The notes under the pieces were generated by a model. The model was not told where the DNA came from, made no database searches, and worked only from the letters and a program-made list of their open reading frames with translations. Positions 10,177 through 18,685 of a DNA stretch of 64,000 nucleotides are shown piece by piece. The position numbers and the translations under genes were made by a program. Source of the DNA: Halorientalis persicus (GTDB taxonomy: Archaea > Halobacteriota > Halobacteria > Halobacteriales > Haloarculaceae); the NCBI RefSeq assembly GCF_900110215.1, contig NZ_FOCX01000019.1:1-64000 (forward strand), in the 5' to 3' direction. Each line of letters starts with the position of its first letter. The stretch's first letter is position 1.

Positions 10177-10296
10177 CGTAGTCTCTGATTACCGCCGGGA
10201 AGATCGGGTCTGGGGGTGACGTGTCGCTGTCGCCGACCGCGGCCGTAGGTGGAGAAAAACTTTTGGTAGCAGTCGTATAACTGACCCACGAGACAG

Positions 10297-10647
10297 ATGA
10301 ACAATCGCAACGTGTCACAGCGTGACCGGGCTAGAGTTTCACAGTCGGTCGGTCACCGGACACAACCGTACGTCGTCCACCACGACTTCGACGGGCCAGC
10401 GGAACTGACGACGACACTCGCACACGCCATCGCCGACGTCACCGGCTTCGAGGTCACGGAGACTGGCTTCACGCTGAGTGAGTACGTCGATCCGGACGCA
10501 CTCGACCGCCTGTTCTCCCCCAAATCCGACGGGACACCGCGGACGAACGGCCATCTCAGGTTCACGATCTGGAACTGTCAGGTCACCGTCTACAGCACCG
10601 GGCGGATCGTCATTACGCAGACCCAGCCACAGCCCAGCCACCAGTAA
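10297..10647 (+). CDS. HalOD1 output domain protein
   Basis: A 116-residue protein whose residues about 25-108 match the HalOD1 domain: YVVHHDFDGPAELTTTLAHA, IADVTGFEV, LSEYVDPDALDRLF and a C-terminal strand pair VTVYSTGRIVI. HalOD1 is a haloarchaeal domain often joined to response regulators; alone its role is unknown. The AT-rich stretch 10256-10280 (AAAAACTTTTGG, GTATAACT) probably holds the promoter. Confidence 0.85.
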   Translation: MNNRNVSQRDRARVSQSVGHRTQPYVVHHDFDGPAELTTTLAHAIADVTGFEVTETGFTLSEYVDPDALDRLFSPKSDGTPRTNGHLRFTIWNCQVTVYSTGRIVITQTQPQPSHQ

Positions 10648-10789
10648 GCAGGCCAGCGCTGTGGGCGCATTCGGCAGCCGAACGATCCAGTAGTAGCGAT
10701 CGTCACGCCCGGGGCGTGGCGGACAGAAACCGCTTACCGAAATCGGAGACTCGTCAACCCGGGGCTATCCGGGTAAACGATAGCAGTTG

Positions 10790-10796
10790 TTTATAC
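10790..10796 (+). promoter_or_regulatory. TATA-like element
   Basis: TTTATAC stands out in the GC-rich gap between the HalOD1 gene and the Gln-rich gene at 10894. It would give a leader of roughly 75 bases. Confidence 0.4.
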
Positions 10797-10893
10797 AGGC
10801 GCCGGGGGACGACAGGGACGCAGCGCCGAAAGCGGCGAGCATCTACCCGTACGTACCGGAACGGCAGACCCGGTTCGTTATCCACTGCAACCT

Positions 10894-11613
10894 ATGAGCC
10901 AGCAACAACAGACTCAGCAAGGAACCGGCGAGACGGGCACACAGACGGCACAGCTCCAGCAGACACTGATGGAGAACGGACGCAAAGCAATGCGCCAGTT
11001 CTTCGAGTTACCGATCCAGCAGACGCTACAGTTCCAGCGCAGTGCCGTGGAGCTGTTCGTGAACAGTATGGAGGCACAGCAGTTGGCACAGGATCGGAGG
11101 ATGGAGTTGACCAGGGAGACGATGCACAACTACCTCCGGACGCTCGACTCCGTCGCGCAGAACACCGAAGAGTTGGCCCAGTCGGAAATGGCCACAGCCC
11201 AACAGCAGGGCCAGGCGATGCAACAGGCGACGAGCGGATTGCAGGGCAACGGACAGCAGACATCACAACAGCAACCAGGTCCACAGCAGCCACAGGCGAT
11301 CGGACCGCAGGCGTGGGCCGGCGGGCACCAGAAACCACAGCCGATTCAACAGCCTCAGGGGATGGGCCAGCAGCCTCCCCAGATCGGCCAGCAACCCCAG
11401 GGCATGGGTCCACAACAGCCACCACGGAAACAGGGGATCCAACAGCCACTCGGTCAGCAACCGGCCGCCAGGGCGGAGGGCGAGCAACCGGCACCGAAGC
11501 CCGAACCTGCCGAGACCACACGACCGGAGGGCAGAGGCGAGGGGAGACCGACAGGCGCCAAGAGTGAAGGCGCTGGCAGGCCACAACAGGAGTCACTGAC
11601 AGAGACGCAGTAG
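10894..11613 (+). CDS. Gln-rich protein with phasin-like helical domain
   Basis: A 239-residue protein. Residues about 18-100 form an amphipathic helical region (LMENGRKAMRQFFELPIQQT, QRSAVELFVNSMEAQQLAQD, YLRTLDSVAQNTEELAQSEM) that resembles phasins, the proteins coating polyhydroxyalkanoate granules. The remainder to the C-terminus is Gln, Pro and Gly rich with repeats such as GMGQQPPQIGQQPQGMGPQQ. A granule-surface or condensate role is inferred. No PHA synthase gene is in the window, so the phasin reading rests on the sequence pattern alone. Confidence 0.75.
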   Translation: MSQQQQTQQGTGETGTQTAQLQQTLMENGRKAMRQFFELPIQQTLQFQRSAVELFVNSMEAQQLAQDRRMELTRETMHNYLRTLDSVAQNTEELAQSEMATAQQQGQAMQQATSGLQGNGQQTSQQQPGPQQPQAIGPQAWAGGHQKPQPIQQPQGMGQQPPQIGQQPQGMGPQQPPRKQGIQQPLGQQPAARAEGEQPAPKPEPAETTRPEGRGEGRPTGAKSEGAGRPQQESLTETQ

Positions 11614-11632
11614 TGGGCCGTGGCCGGGTCGA

Positions 11633-11638
11633 TTTTTT
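11633..11638 (+). terminator. T-run terminator after the Gln-rich gene
   Basis: Six T in a row follow the stop at 11613 by about 20 bases in GC-rich surroundings, the usual form of an archaeal terminator. Confidence 0.5.
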
Positions 11639-11654
11639 CTCCCGGGAGCGTCGT

Positions 11655-11973
11655 TCAGTCCTCGGTCCAGTACATCAGGTCCTCTCTGAGAACGTCGCAG
11701 TTGGGACACGTCGAGGGAAGTGGCCGTCGATCTCGCCCATCTCGCCGCAGTTCGTGCACCGCCACATCAGTTCGGCCTGCCCGAAAGAGTGACCGGAACG
11801 GGCGTGTTCGACGCTCAGCGACTCGACGTCTTCCCGGACAGGTAGAGACCGCCATCCTCGACGCCGCGAACGGTACCGACCGCGTGACCGTCTTCGGTGT
11901 AGAGTGTCTGCCCGAACGCGAGGTCGAACTCGGCGGGGTCGATCGTGTGGGGAGTTTCACCTCGTCCGCTCAT
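11655..11973 (-). pseudogene. DUF7130 rubredoxin-like zinc-ribbon protein, frameshifted
   Basis: Starting at ATG 11973 the minus strand reads FDLAFGQTLYTEDGHAVGTV and RGVEDGGLYLSGKTSSR, then stops. In a second frame it continues ESLSVEHARSGHSFGQAELM and WRCTNCGEMGEIDGH, and in a third frame it ends STCPNCDVLREDLMYWTED. Put together, these give a complete DUF7130 protein with two CxxC pairs. Two single-base shifts, near 11838 and 11722, break it. Either the gene died recently or these are assembly errors. Confidence 0.7.
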
Positions 11974-12242
11974 ACCGCGGCTTGCCTGTGGACGCGGAAA
12001 AAGGGACTGTCGGGTCGGTTGCCATCTCCGAAGGAACCCGATCGCTCCCAGCCCTGTAGAGCAGTTGCCGCGCTCTCACTGCCGGCCCCTCACCTGTTCG
12101 AGCGTGGCTGACGAAACTCCTTTGGACTGTGCGGACTGGCCGCTGTGCTGGAGTTGGCTCACTGGCTGACACCAGCTGGGTACTCCAACGACCGGGCCAA
12201 AGAGAGTTCGTGTGGGTCCGAGATACTGGCCGTTCCGGCGGT

Positions 12243-12362
12243 TCAGAACGACTGTTCTTCGTAGCCGAGTTCGGTATCGTTGGTCTCGCGGTCGCTGTAG
12301 AATTTCCGCCCGACGGCCTCGGCGCGTTTCGCCGAGCTTTCGGACCGCTCGACAGGGCGCAC
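12243..12362 (-). CDS. Possible 39-residue conserved-looking microprotein
   Basis: The minus-strand frame starting GTG 12362 gives RPVERSESSAKRAEAVGRKF then YSDRETNDTELGYEEQSF. The charged helical first half and acidic aromatic tail look protein-like rather than random. The frame is open further upstream (AVTPQYRIV), so the start may be earlier, but no ATG is present there. Function unknown. Confidence 0.35.
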   Translation of the reverse strand: MRPVERSESSAKRAEAVGRKFYSDRETNDTELGYEEQSF

Positions 12363-12433
12363 GATTCGGTACTGCGGCGTTACCGCGACTAGCCAGTGAA
12401 TAGTAAAAGCCGCGCCCCGTCTGGACCCCACGC

Positions 12434-13105
12434 ATGGGTACGATCGTGGAGGCACAGATCCCGGCGTCGGAGTTCGCGCTCGGTGACACGGTGGCGGCGG
12501 TTCCGGACGCCTCGTTCGAGACCGTCCGCACGGTTACGACCGGGACGGATCAGCCGATACCGTTCCTGTGGGCCTCGGCACCGGCGTTCGATCGACTGGA
12601 CGAAACACTGCGTGGCGACGACAGTACTGCCGAGGTACGCCGGCTCATCCGGAACGAGAATCACGTCCTCTATCGCGTCCGCTGGCAGGATCGGGTTCGC
12701 GAGCTGGCCGACTTCGTCGCCGCGGAGGACGGCACGCTCTTAGACGCCCGACTTCACGGGAGGACCTGGAAACTTCGCGTCCTCTTCCCGGAGAAGGCGG
12801 CCATGTCGTCGTTCTACGACACCTGCCGGGCCTACGGCGTCACCATCGACGTGAGCCGGGTGAACGGCCTCGAAAGCGTGGTCCGCCACGGGGGCACGCG
12901 GCTCTCAGCCGAGCAGTACGAGGCACTCTCCGAGGCACTCGAAGCGGACTACTACGGGGTGCCGCGAGGGTCGACGCTGGTCGAACTGTCCGACCGCCTC
13001 GACGTATCTCATCAGGCGGTCTCGGAGCGCCTCCGTCGGGCACACCAGTCCCTCATCGAATCGTCGCTCCACGACGGCCTCACGCCGGACGAACCACATC
13101 CGTGA
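12434..13105 (+). CDS. HTH-10 (Bat-type) transcriptional regulator
   Basis: This 223-residue protein has an N-terminal sensor region (about 1-150) and the C-terminal HTH-10 domain of the bacterioopsin-activator family: LSAEQYEALSEALEADYYGV, PRGSTLVELSDRLDVSHQAV and SERLRRAHQSLIES. Such proteins are haloarchaeal DNA-binding regulators. ATG 12434 has an AT-rich element (GAATAGTAAAAG) near 12400, the spacing expected for a leaderless promoter. The target genes are unknown. Confidence 0.9.
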   Translation: MGTIVEAQIPASEFALGDTVAAVPDASFETVRTVTTGTDQPIPFLWASAPAFDRLDETLRGDDSTAEVRRLIRNENHVLYRVRWQDRVRELADFVAAEDGTLLDARLHGRTWKLRVLFPEKAAMSSFYDTCRAYGVTIDVSRVNGLESVVRHGGTRLSAEQYEALSEALEADYYGVPRGSTLVELSDRLDVSHQAVSERLRRAHQSLIESSLHDGLTPDEPHP

Positions 13106-13229
13106 GCGCCTCACGACCCCCGACCGCAGAGAGATTAAAACAGCATCGTCAGGGCAGACAAGCAGGGCCGGGACACCAGCACCACCAGTACTGAGATGCA
13201 CACGAGCGGTAGCCGTCACTGACGGTTCG

Positions 13230-14081
13230 TCAGCCAGGTCTTCCGTCCCTTCCAGTACCTTCGTAGGCAAGTTCGGCTTTCGGGGGGCTACGGCCGGCGA
13301 GAACGACGTTCGCGACGCCGCCGAGCAGGAAGATCAGCGAGGCGAAGTAGAGCCAGGTGATCAACAGGAGAACGCCACCGAGGACACCGTACAGTTCCGC
13401 GGTCGAGGAGATGGAGATGTACACCTGAAAGAGCAGTTGGAGGAGCGTCCAGCCGACGACCGAGACGATTACGCCGGGCACGGCTTCGAGAGGGGCGATG
13501 TCCACGTCCGGGAAGACGTAGTAGACGGGGTAGAATGCGGCCGAGAGCGCCGCGATCAGAAAGAGGACGTTGAGAACGCCCAGAAAAGGGATCTGCGGGA
13601 CCATCGCGAACACGAGTCCAGCGAACAACATCGCGATCATCGCGCCGGCCATCGCGGCGATCACGATCAACGCGTCGGTGAGCTGTTTCCGGAGCGAGCC
13701 GCGACCGTCCGTGCCGTACAGCTGTGCAAAAGCGGTATCGAGCCGTCGAAACAGGGTGAGCGCCCCCCACGAGAGCGCCAGGAAGCCCAGCACGGAGAGT
13801 CCGAACCGGCCACTGGCGTGTGTCAGTGCGTCGAAGACGACGTTCTGTCCGGCCGGCGAGAGGTAGCGTCTGGTGAGCGACAGGACGACCGCGACCAGTT
13901 CCTCGCCGCCGATCCACGAGACTGCGAGGACGACTAGCAACATGAACGGGAGCAGGGAGACGAACGCCGAGTACGCGAGGCTCCCGGCCATGAACGGTAC
14001 GTCGCGCTCACGAAACTCCGCGACGATGTCGCGGACGAGTGTCGTCGCGTCGTCGACGGGCTTGGGCCAGGCGATGCTCAT
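13230..14081 (-). CDS. YihY/BrkB family membrane protein
   Basis: A 283-residue integral membrane protein with about six hydrophobic spans. It has the family pattern near the N-terminus (FRERDVPFMAGSLAYSAFVS, then LLPFMLLVVLAVSWIGG) and GVLLLITWLYFASLIFLLGG near the C-terminus. The family's function is uncertain; transport or envelope roles have been proposed. It stands alone between the HTH-10 gene and the Gln-rich gene. Confidence 0.9.
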   Translation of the reverse strand: MSIAWPKPVDDATTLVRDIVAEFRERDVPFMAGSLAYSAFVSLLPFMLLVVLAVSWIGGEELVAVVLSLTRRYLSPAGQNVVFDALTHASGRFGLSVLGFLALSWGALTLFRRLDTAFAQLYGTDGRGSLRKQLTDALIVIAAMAGAMIAMLFAGLVFAMVPQIPFLGVLNVLFLIAALSAAFYPVYYVFPDVDIAPLEAVPGVIVSVVGWTLLQLLFQVYISISSTAELYGVLGGVLLLITWLYFASLIFLLGGVANVVLAGRSPPKAELAYEGTGRDGRPG

Positions 14082-14374
14082 GCCCTGCCTCGCCCTCGAC
14101 GGAAGCGTGGCTCCCGCTCCATCCGTGCTCGCCTATAGGGCCGGACGCACTTATCGCTCGCGGGGTGTCCCGTCAGTGACACCACGGGAGGGGTCTCCGG
14201 CAACTCGACACGCGAGTTCGTGATCTTTCTGGCGGCCGCGACGTGACGCCGGATCTGGCGGCACGTGACCGACGACGGTCGGCTCCGTCGTGTGAAAACT
14301 GCGAGTGAAGCCCGCCACGGGCTACGGCGGTCCAGGCGCGATTCGGGGGTCGAGATACGGTCAGTCGTCAGAGA

Positions 14375-15298
14375 TCAGCGCTGTTGCTGGAACTGTCCCT
14401 CTTTCTGGCCCTGGTGGCGCTGCTGAGTCCGCTGTTTGTACTGGAGGCCGCCCTGTGACTGCTGTGAACCCTGCTGGCTCTCGATGGGCTGTTGTTGTTG
14501 GTCGCCCTGCTGTTGTTGTTCCTGCTGGCCCAGCTGGGTCCTGAACTGTTCCTGCTTGAATCCCTGCTGGGGCTGTTGTTGCTGGCCCAGCCCGGGCTGT
14601 TGGTGCCGGCTGGCTCGCCGACCCTGGTTCTGGATGCCTTGCTGGCCCTGATTCTGGATGCTTTGCTGTGGCTGTTGCTGGAACGTCTGTGGCTGCTGTT
14701 GCCGCCCCATCTGGCGTCGGGGCTGGTGCTGCTGGATCTCCTGGGGCTGGTGCTGGAACGTCTGTGGCTGCTGTTGCTGCCCCATCTGGCGTCGGGGCTG
14801 GTGTTGTTGGATCTCCTGGGGCTGGTGCTGGGCCCGCTGTCGCTGTTGGCTCTGTTGTTGCGGCTGCACCTGCTGTTGACCCTGTCCGGGTGTTCCGCCA
14901 CCGCCGACGAACTGCCCGCTCTGTCCGTGCTGGGGCATCTGGTGTGATTGCTGGGGCTGGACGGACTCCGTCTGGGGCTGCTGGGAGAGTTGCTGTGGCG
15001 ACATCCCGGCACCCTGGGGTTGCTGGGTCGGCTGTTGCTGTGACGGGCCGATCCGCTGGTGGCTCTGTCGCCCGACCTGTTCACGCTGCTTTCCGTGCTG
15101 CTGTGGTTCCTGCACGAACTGCCCCGTGCGCGGATCGCGGGGCTGCAACTCGGCCTGACTGGCCTCGTCCTCGCGGAACGCCTGACTCCGAGGCCGGTCG
15201 CTAGCTCCCTGCTCAGCACCACGTCCCTGCTGGCCCTGGCGCTGCTGGCGCTGTCCTCGCTGGCTCTGTCCCTGCTGATACGGATTTTGCTGGTTCAT
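14375..15298 (-). CDS. Gln-rich low-complexity protein
   Basis: A 307-residue protein made almost wholly of Gln, Pro, Gly, Arg and Ser, with no hydrophobic core, so it should be disordered. The N-terminus is MNQQNPYQQGQSQRGQRQQR. Around residue 50 is a less simple stretch (AFREDEASQAELQPRDPRTG QFVQ). A 25-residue unit (QPQEIQQHQPRRQMG, then QQQPQTFQ) occurs twice in tandem. That the frame stays open for 307 codons while the repeats vary by substitution argues for selection. It probably promotes self-association. The opposite strand is also open, as a by-product of CAG-rich codons. Confidence 0.75.
   Translation of the reverse strand: MNQQNPYQQGQSQRGQRQQRQGQQGRGAEQGASDRPRSQAFREDEASQAELQPRDPRTGQFVQEPQQHGKQREQVGRQSHQRIGPSQQQPTQQPQGAGMSPQQLSQQPQTESVQPQQSHQMPQHGQSGQFVGGGGTPGQGQQQVQPQQQSQQRQRAQHQPQEIQQHQPRRQMGQQQQPQTFQHQPQEIQQHQPRRQMGRQQQPQTFQQQPQQSIQNQGQQGIQNQGRRASRHQQPGLGQQQQPQQGFKQEQFRTQLGQQEQQQQGDQQQQPIESQQGSQQSQGGLQYKQRTQQRHQGQKEGQFQQQR
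14679..14828. repeat. 75-bp tandem duplication inside the Gln-rich gene
   Basis: Two nearly identical 75-base units, 14679-14753 and 14754-14828, differ at a few positions. Each encodes 25 residues, so the reading frame is kept. Confidence 0.85.
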
Positions 15299-15487
15299 AG
15301 GTGGTCCTGCGCTGCTGTCAGCGTGGTGTCGGTGCCGTGGTATCGCGGCCGAGGAATCGATCTCGGGACCGCGTCACCGTGGTCGGTCACAACACCATCG
15401 GGCCCTGCCATGGCGTCGTCATTAACCGTTTCGTCGGTTCGGATCGCTAAGACGACGTTACTCCGTTTCGTCGGGATTTGGCCCTCG

Positions 15488-15979
15488 CTAGAATCCCTGA
15501 GACATCCCGCCGGACTGGCCGATACGCTGTGTGCCACCGGTCTGCATTCCGCCGCCCTGGGGGGCTCCCATCTCCTGCTGGATGGTCTGGATCGTGTCCC
15601 CGAGAACGCGGGCACACTCCTGGCAGTGGTCCCGGTCGTGCTGGCCACACTCTTGGGCGCAGGCCTGAACGGCCTGCTGGAAGGTCTGGAGGATCGACCG
15701 TCCGAACCGGGAGTTCCGCGGCACCATGGCGAGTGCGGTCTCACCGATCTCGGTCACGTCGTGACAGAGCCGGATGCACTCGGTCATCTGGGGATTGCTC
15801 TCCCGGATGCACTCGTCTGCACACCAGCCACACACCTCGACGGCGCGGGCGATGCTGTCGGCGAGGTGGCGGGACTGGTGGCCCATCTGCTGTTGCTGGC
15901 CGCCTGGGCGGCCGGCGGTCGCGCTCTGCTGGCCGTAGGTCTGTGCGCCTGTCGTCTGCTGGAACTGTCCTGCAGTCAT
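15488..15979 (-). CDS. Four-helix Cys-rich copper-binding (Csp-like, DUF326) protein with Gln-rich ends
   Basis: A 163-residue protein. The core, about residues 33-135, has helices with spaced cysteines: VEVCGWCADECI, MTECIRLCHDV, AVQACAQECG and DHCQECARVLG. This is the pattern of copper storage proteins, in which Cys on the inside of a four-helix bundle bind Cu(I). Both ends are Gln/Gly rich (GGQQQQMGHQS; GAPQGGGMQTGGTQRIGQSG). It lies behind the Gln-rich gene on the same strand, upstream of it in the direction of transcription. Confidence 0.85.
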   Translation of the reverse strand: MTAGQFQQTTGAQTYGQQSATAGRPGGQQQQMGHQSRHLADSIARAVEVCGWCADECIRESNPQMTECIRLCHDVTEIGETALAMVPRNSRFGRSILQTFQQAVQACAQECGQHDRDHCQECARVLGDTIQTIQQEMGAPQGGGMQTGGTQRIGQSGGMSQGF

Positions 15980-16126
15980 TGTTCGACGGGCGGTCGACGC
16001 CCGACGGGGTGTATCACCACCCGGTCAATAGGTATAACACGGTTATCGCCAGTAACGCGGGCGTATTCTGTCGCATGGTCCGGTAGCGTCCATTCCGTGT
16101 CCGGCGGACATCGCGACCACGCCGAG

Positions 16127-16486
16127 TCAGACACCGGGTACCCCGGCCGCGTCGAACGTCGTCACGCCGAGCACCGCGAGGAGACCGACGACGAGAATCG
16201 AGGCGAGCCAGGCGATCAAGGCGATGCCGATCGCGTTCAGCCAGCCGCCGGGGTACCGGTAGTTGATGACGGCGACGTACGCGATCAGGGCGACGATGGG
16301 GCCCAGCAGGGGGATCCAGCCGATCAGGACGGCGACGAGCGTCCAGACGACAGCCCCGATCAGCGCGGTGATCAGGGCGTAGCTGTAGTCGTCGGTGTCC
16401 GTGATCACGCGCGCGCCGGCGTAGATACCGAGGGCACCGATGAGGAGACTCACCGCGAAGACGATCACGGAGTCGATGAGGGCCAT
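16127..16486 (-). CDS. Small four-span membrane protein (copy 1)
   Basis: A 119-residue protein with four hydrophobic segments: SVIVFAVSLLIGALGIYAGA, ALITALIGAVVWTLVAVLIG, IPLLGPIVALIAYVAVINYR and GIALIAWLASILVVGLLAVL. It ends VTTFDAAGVPG. The protein at 38609-38968 has the same length, layout and ending, so the two are paralogues. Function unknown. The start is supported by the element CATAACAA 30 bases upstream. Confidence 0.8.
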   Translation of the reverse strand: MALIDSVIVFAVSLLIGALGIYAGARVITDTDDYSYALITALIGAVVWTLVAVLIGWIPLLGPIVALIAYVAVINYRYPGGWLNAIGIALIAWLASILVVGLLAVLGVTTFDAAGVPGV

Positions 16487-16512
16487 GCGTCCACGTCCGT
16501 TCTGCCGCGTCG

Positions 16513-16520
16513 TTGTTATG
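16513..16520 (-). promoter_or_regulatory. CATAACAA promoter element
   Basis: On the minus strand CATAACAA is centred 30 bases before ATG 16486, the position of a TATA box for a leaderless transcript. Confidence 0.6.
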
Positions 16521-16543
16521 GGTGGATTTCCAGTATCGTGTCG

Positions 16544-17641
16544 TCAGCACTCGATCCACCGACCGTTCGCATCGGCGCGCTGGATCGCGTCGAGCAATCG
16601 CTGGACCGCAAGCCCGGCCTGGAAGTCCGGGTCGTGTGACTCGCCGGCCACGGCCGCGGTCAGGAACTCGGCGTTCTCGTGGACGACGGAGTGTTCCCAG
16701 CCGAGAACGTGCCCCGGCGGCCACCAGTGATCGACGTAGGGGTCGTCGGGGTCGGTGACGAGTTCGCGCTCGAAGCCCCGCGCCCCCGCGCGGCGAACCA
16801 GGAGTTCGTTGGGTCGTTCGAGCGACCAGCGGAGCGCCCCGTCGGTCCCGTCGAGTTCGATCCGATGGTCGTTCTTTCGCCCGGGTGCGACTCGGGAGGC
16901 CTCGACCGTGCCCGTCGCGCCGTTCTCGAACGCGAGTTGCGCCGTAAACGCGTCGTCGACGGTCACGGGCTGGGTCCCATCGCCCTCGGGGTCCGGTCGC
17001 TCGTCAACGAAGGTTCGGGTGTAGCCGCTGACCCGCGCCACGTCGCCGACGAGATACCGCGCGAGGTCGAGCGTATGCGCGCCGAGGTCGCCCAGGGCCC
17101 CGCTCCCCGCCAGGTCGGCGTCGGTCCGCCACGACCACGGTGCGGTCGGATCGGCGAGCCAGTCCTGGAGGTAGCGCCCGCGGAAGGCGCGTATCTCGCC
17201 GAGTTCGCCGGTCTCGACCAGGTACTTCGCGCGAGCCACCGCCGGCAGGAAGCGGTAGTTGAACGCGACGGCCGCCGTGGCGTCGCTGTCGGCCGCAGCG
17301 GCGGCCATCCGTTCGGCGTCGTCGAGCGTGTGTGCGAGGGGTTTCTCACAGAGGACGTGGGCGTCGGCGTCGAGCGCGGCGATCGCGGGATCGGCGTGGA
17401 GGTAGTTCGGTGCGAGATCGTAGAACACGTCTACCTCGTCGACGACCTCGCGCCAGCCGGTCGCGGTCTCGGCGAAACCGAGGCGGTCGGCGGCCTCGGT
17501 GAGGGCCGACTCGTCGCGCCCGATCAACACCTGCCGGCGCGTCTCGGGTGCGTCCGGGAAGAACATGGGAAGCCGCGCCAGCGCGTTGGCGTGGGCGGTG
17601 CCCATGAACCGATAGCCCAGGAAAGCGACGCGGAGCGTCAC
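16544..17641 (-). CDS. Gfo/Idh/MocA oxidoreductase
   Basis: A 365-residue NAD(P)-dependent sugar or polyol dehydrogenase. N-terminal Rossmann strand LRVAFLGYRFMGTAHANALA; the EKP motif with the catalytic-site Lys is in HVLCEKPLAHTLDDAE; DLGAHTLDLARYLVG is the substrate-domain His motif. GTG 17641 overlaps the stop of the upstream gene by 4 bases (GTGA), so the two are coupled. The neighbour is a sugar-phosphate-isomerase-like gene, which suggests a short inositol- or keto-sugar-type catabolic unit. Confidence 0.92.
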   Translation of the reverse strand: MTLRVAFLGYRFMGTAHANALARLPMFFPDAPETRRQVLIGRDESALTEAADRLGFAETATGWREVVDEVDVFYDLAPNYLHADPAIAALDADAHVLCEKPLAHTLDDAERMAAAAADSDATAAVAFNYRFLPAVARAKYLVETGELGEIRAFRGRYLQDWLADPTAPWSWRTDADLAGSGALGDLGAHTLDLARYLVGDVARVSGYTRTFVDERPDPEGDGTQPVTVDDAFTAQLAFENGATGTVEASRVAPGRKNDHRIELDGTDGALRWSLERPNELLVRRAGARGFERELVTDPDDPYVDHWWPPGHVLGWEHSVVHENAEFLTAAVAGESHDPDFQAGLAVQRLLDAIQRADANGRWIEC

Positions 17642-18603
17642 GCCCAGAACGCCTCCCCAGGTTCGGATGCCAGCAGGACCCGGTCCAGTAGCTCGACCGC
17701 CTTTTCGAGCCCTTCCTGGGGACTCGTCAGCGCGTCCTCGTGTTCGATGCTCAGCGTGCCGTCGTACCCGACCAGTCGCAAGGCCGTGACGATGCGTTTC
17801 CAGTGACGCTCGCCGTGTCCGTACCCGACAGTGCGAAAGAGCCAGGACCGCTCGGCCGGTCGGTCGTAGCGCGTGGTGTCGAGGACGCCCCGGGTTCGCT
17901 GTCGGGACTCGTACAGTTCCGTGTCCTTGGCGTGGACGTGGTGGATCGCGGCCCGCGCTCCGAGCCAGCGGATCGCCGCGACCGGATCGATCCCCTGCCA
18001 GTAGAGGTGTGAGGGGTCGAGGTTCGCGCCGATGCGCTCGTTCGTTGCGTCCCTGAGTTTGGCGAGGCCGTGGGGCTCGTGGACCAGCATATTCGGATGC
18101 ATCTCGACCGCCACGTCCACGCCGTGATCGGCGGCGAGGGTGGCCACGTCGTGCCAGTACTCCGTGGCGCGTTGCCACTGGTACTCGAGGGCGTCGGCGT
18201 GTTCGGGCGGCCAGGGGGCGGTGATCCAGTTCGGCGTGGTGTCGTCGGGGCTCCCGCCGGGCAGTCCGGAGAAGCAGGTGACTGCAGGCACGTCGAGTTC
18301 GTCTGCCAGCCGAATCGCCCGCCGGAGTTCGCGGTCGGCGCGGTCGGCCCGCTCGTCGTCCGGGTGGAGCGGGTTGTTGTGCGTCGCGAGAGCGCTGACC
18401 GACAGCTGTCGCTCGTCGAGCGCGGTGCGCAGTGCCTCTCGTCTCTCGGGACCGTCGAGCAGCGCGTCGGGGTCGAGATGGTCACTCCCGGGAAAGCCGC
18501 CACACCCCAACTCCACGGCGTTGACGTCCAGGTCGGCGAGGTAGTCGAATGCGTCCCCCCGCGGGCGCTCCCCGAGAGGGACGGTCAGGACACCGAGGTC
18601 CAT
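17638..18603 (-). CDS. Sugar phosphate isomerase/epimerase (xylose-isomerase-like TIM barrel)
   Basis: A 321-residue protein of the AP-endonuclease-2/xylose isomerase TIM barrel family. Expected metal-site blocks are VAVEMHPNMLVHE (Glu, His), IGANLDPSHLYWQG (Asp, His), IHHVHAKDTELYES (His) and LSIEHEDALT (Glu). Such enzymes isomerise or dehydrate inositol- and keto-sugar intermediates and are often paired with a Gfo/Idh dehydrogenase, as here. ATG 18603 is the family-typical start. The substrate is unknown. Confidence 0.9.
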   Translation of the reverse strand: MDLGVLTVPLGERPRGDAFDYLADLDVNAVELGCGGFPGSDHLDPDALLDGPERREALRTALDERQLSVSALATHNNPLHPDDERADRADRELRRAIRLADELDVPAVTCFSGLPGGSPDDTTPNWITAPWPPEHADALEYQWQRATEYWHDVATLAADHGVDVAVEMHPNMLVHEPHGLAKLRDATNERIGANLDPSHLYWQGIDPVAAIRWLGARAAIHHVHAKDTELYESRQRTRGVLDTTRYDRPAERSWLFRTVGYGHGERHWKRIVTALRLVGYDGTLSIEHEDALTSPQEGLEKAVELLDRVLLASEPGEAFWA

Positions 18604-18685
18604 ACTCGTGATTCGACGCGGGGCGGCTAATAGTTCACCCGCGGGGCCATCGGCATCGACCGGTGGCCCGGTTCGCGGCCCGGCG

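Noticed and set aside
15059-16639. Leu/Ala-rich plus-strand frames opposite the Gln-rich and Csp-like genes
   Set aside because: Reverse complement of CAG/CAA codons gives Leu codons; the minus-strand products have better composition and family features.
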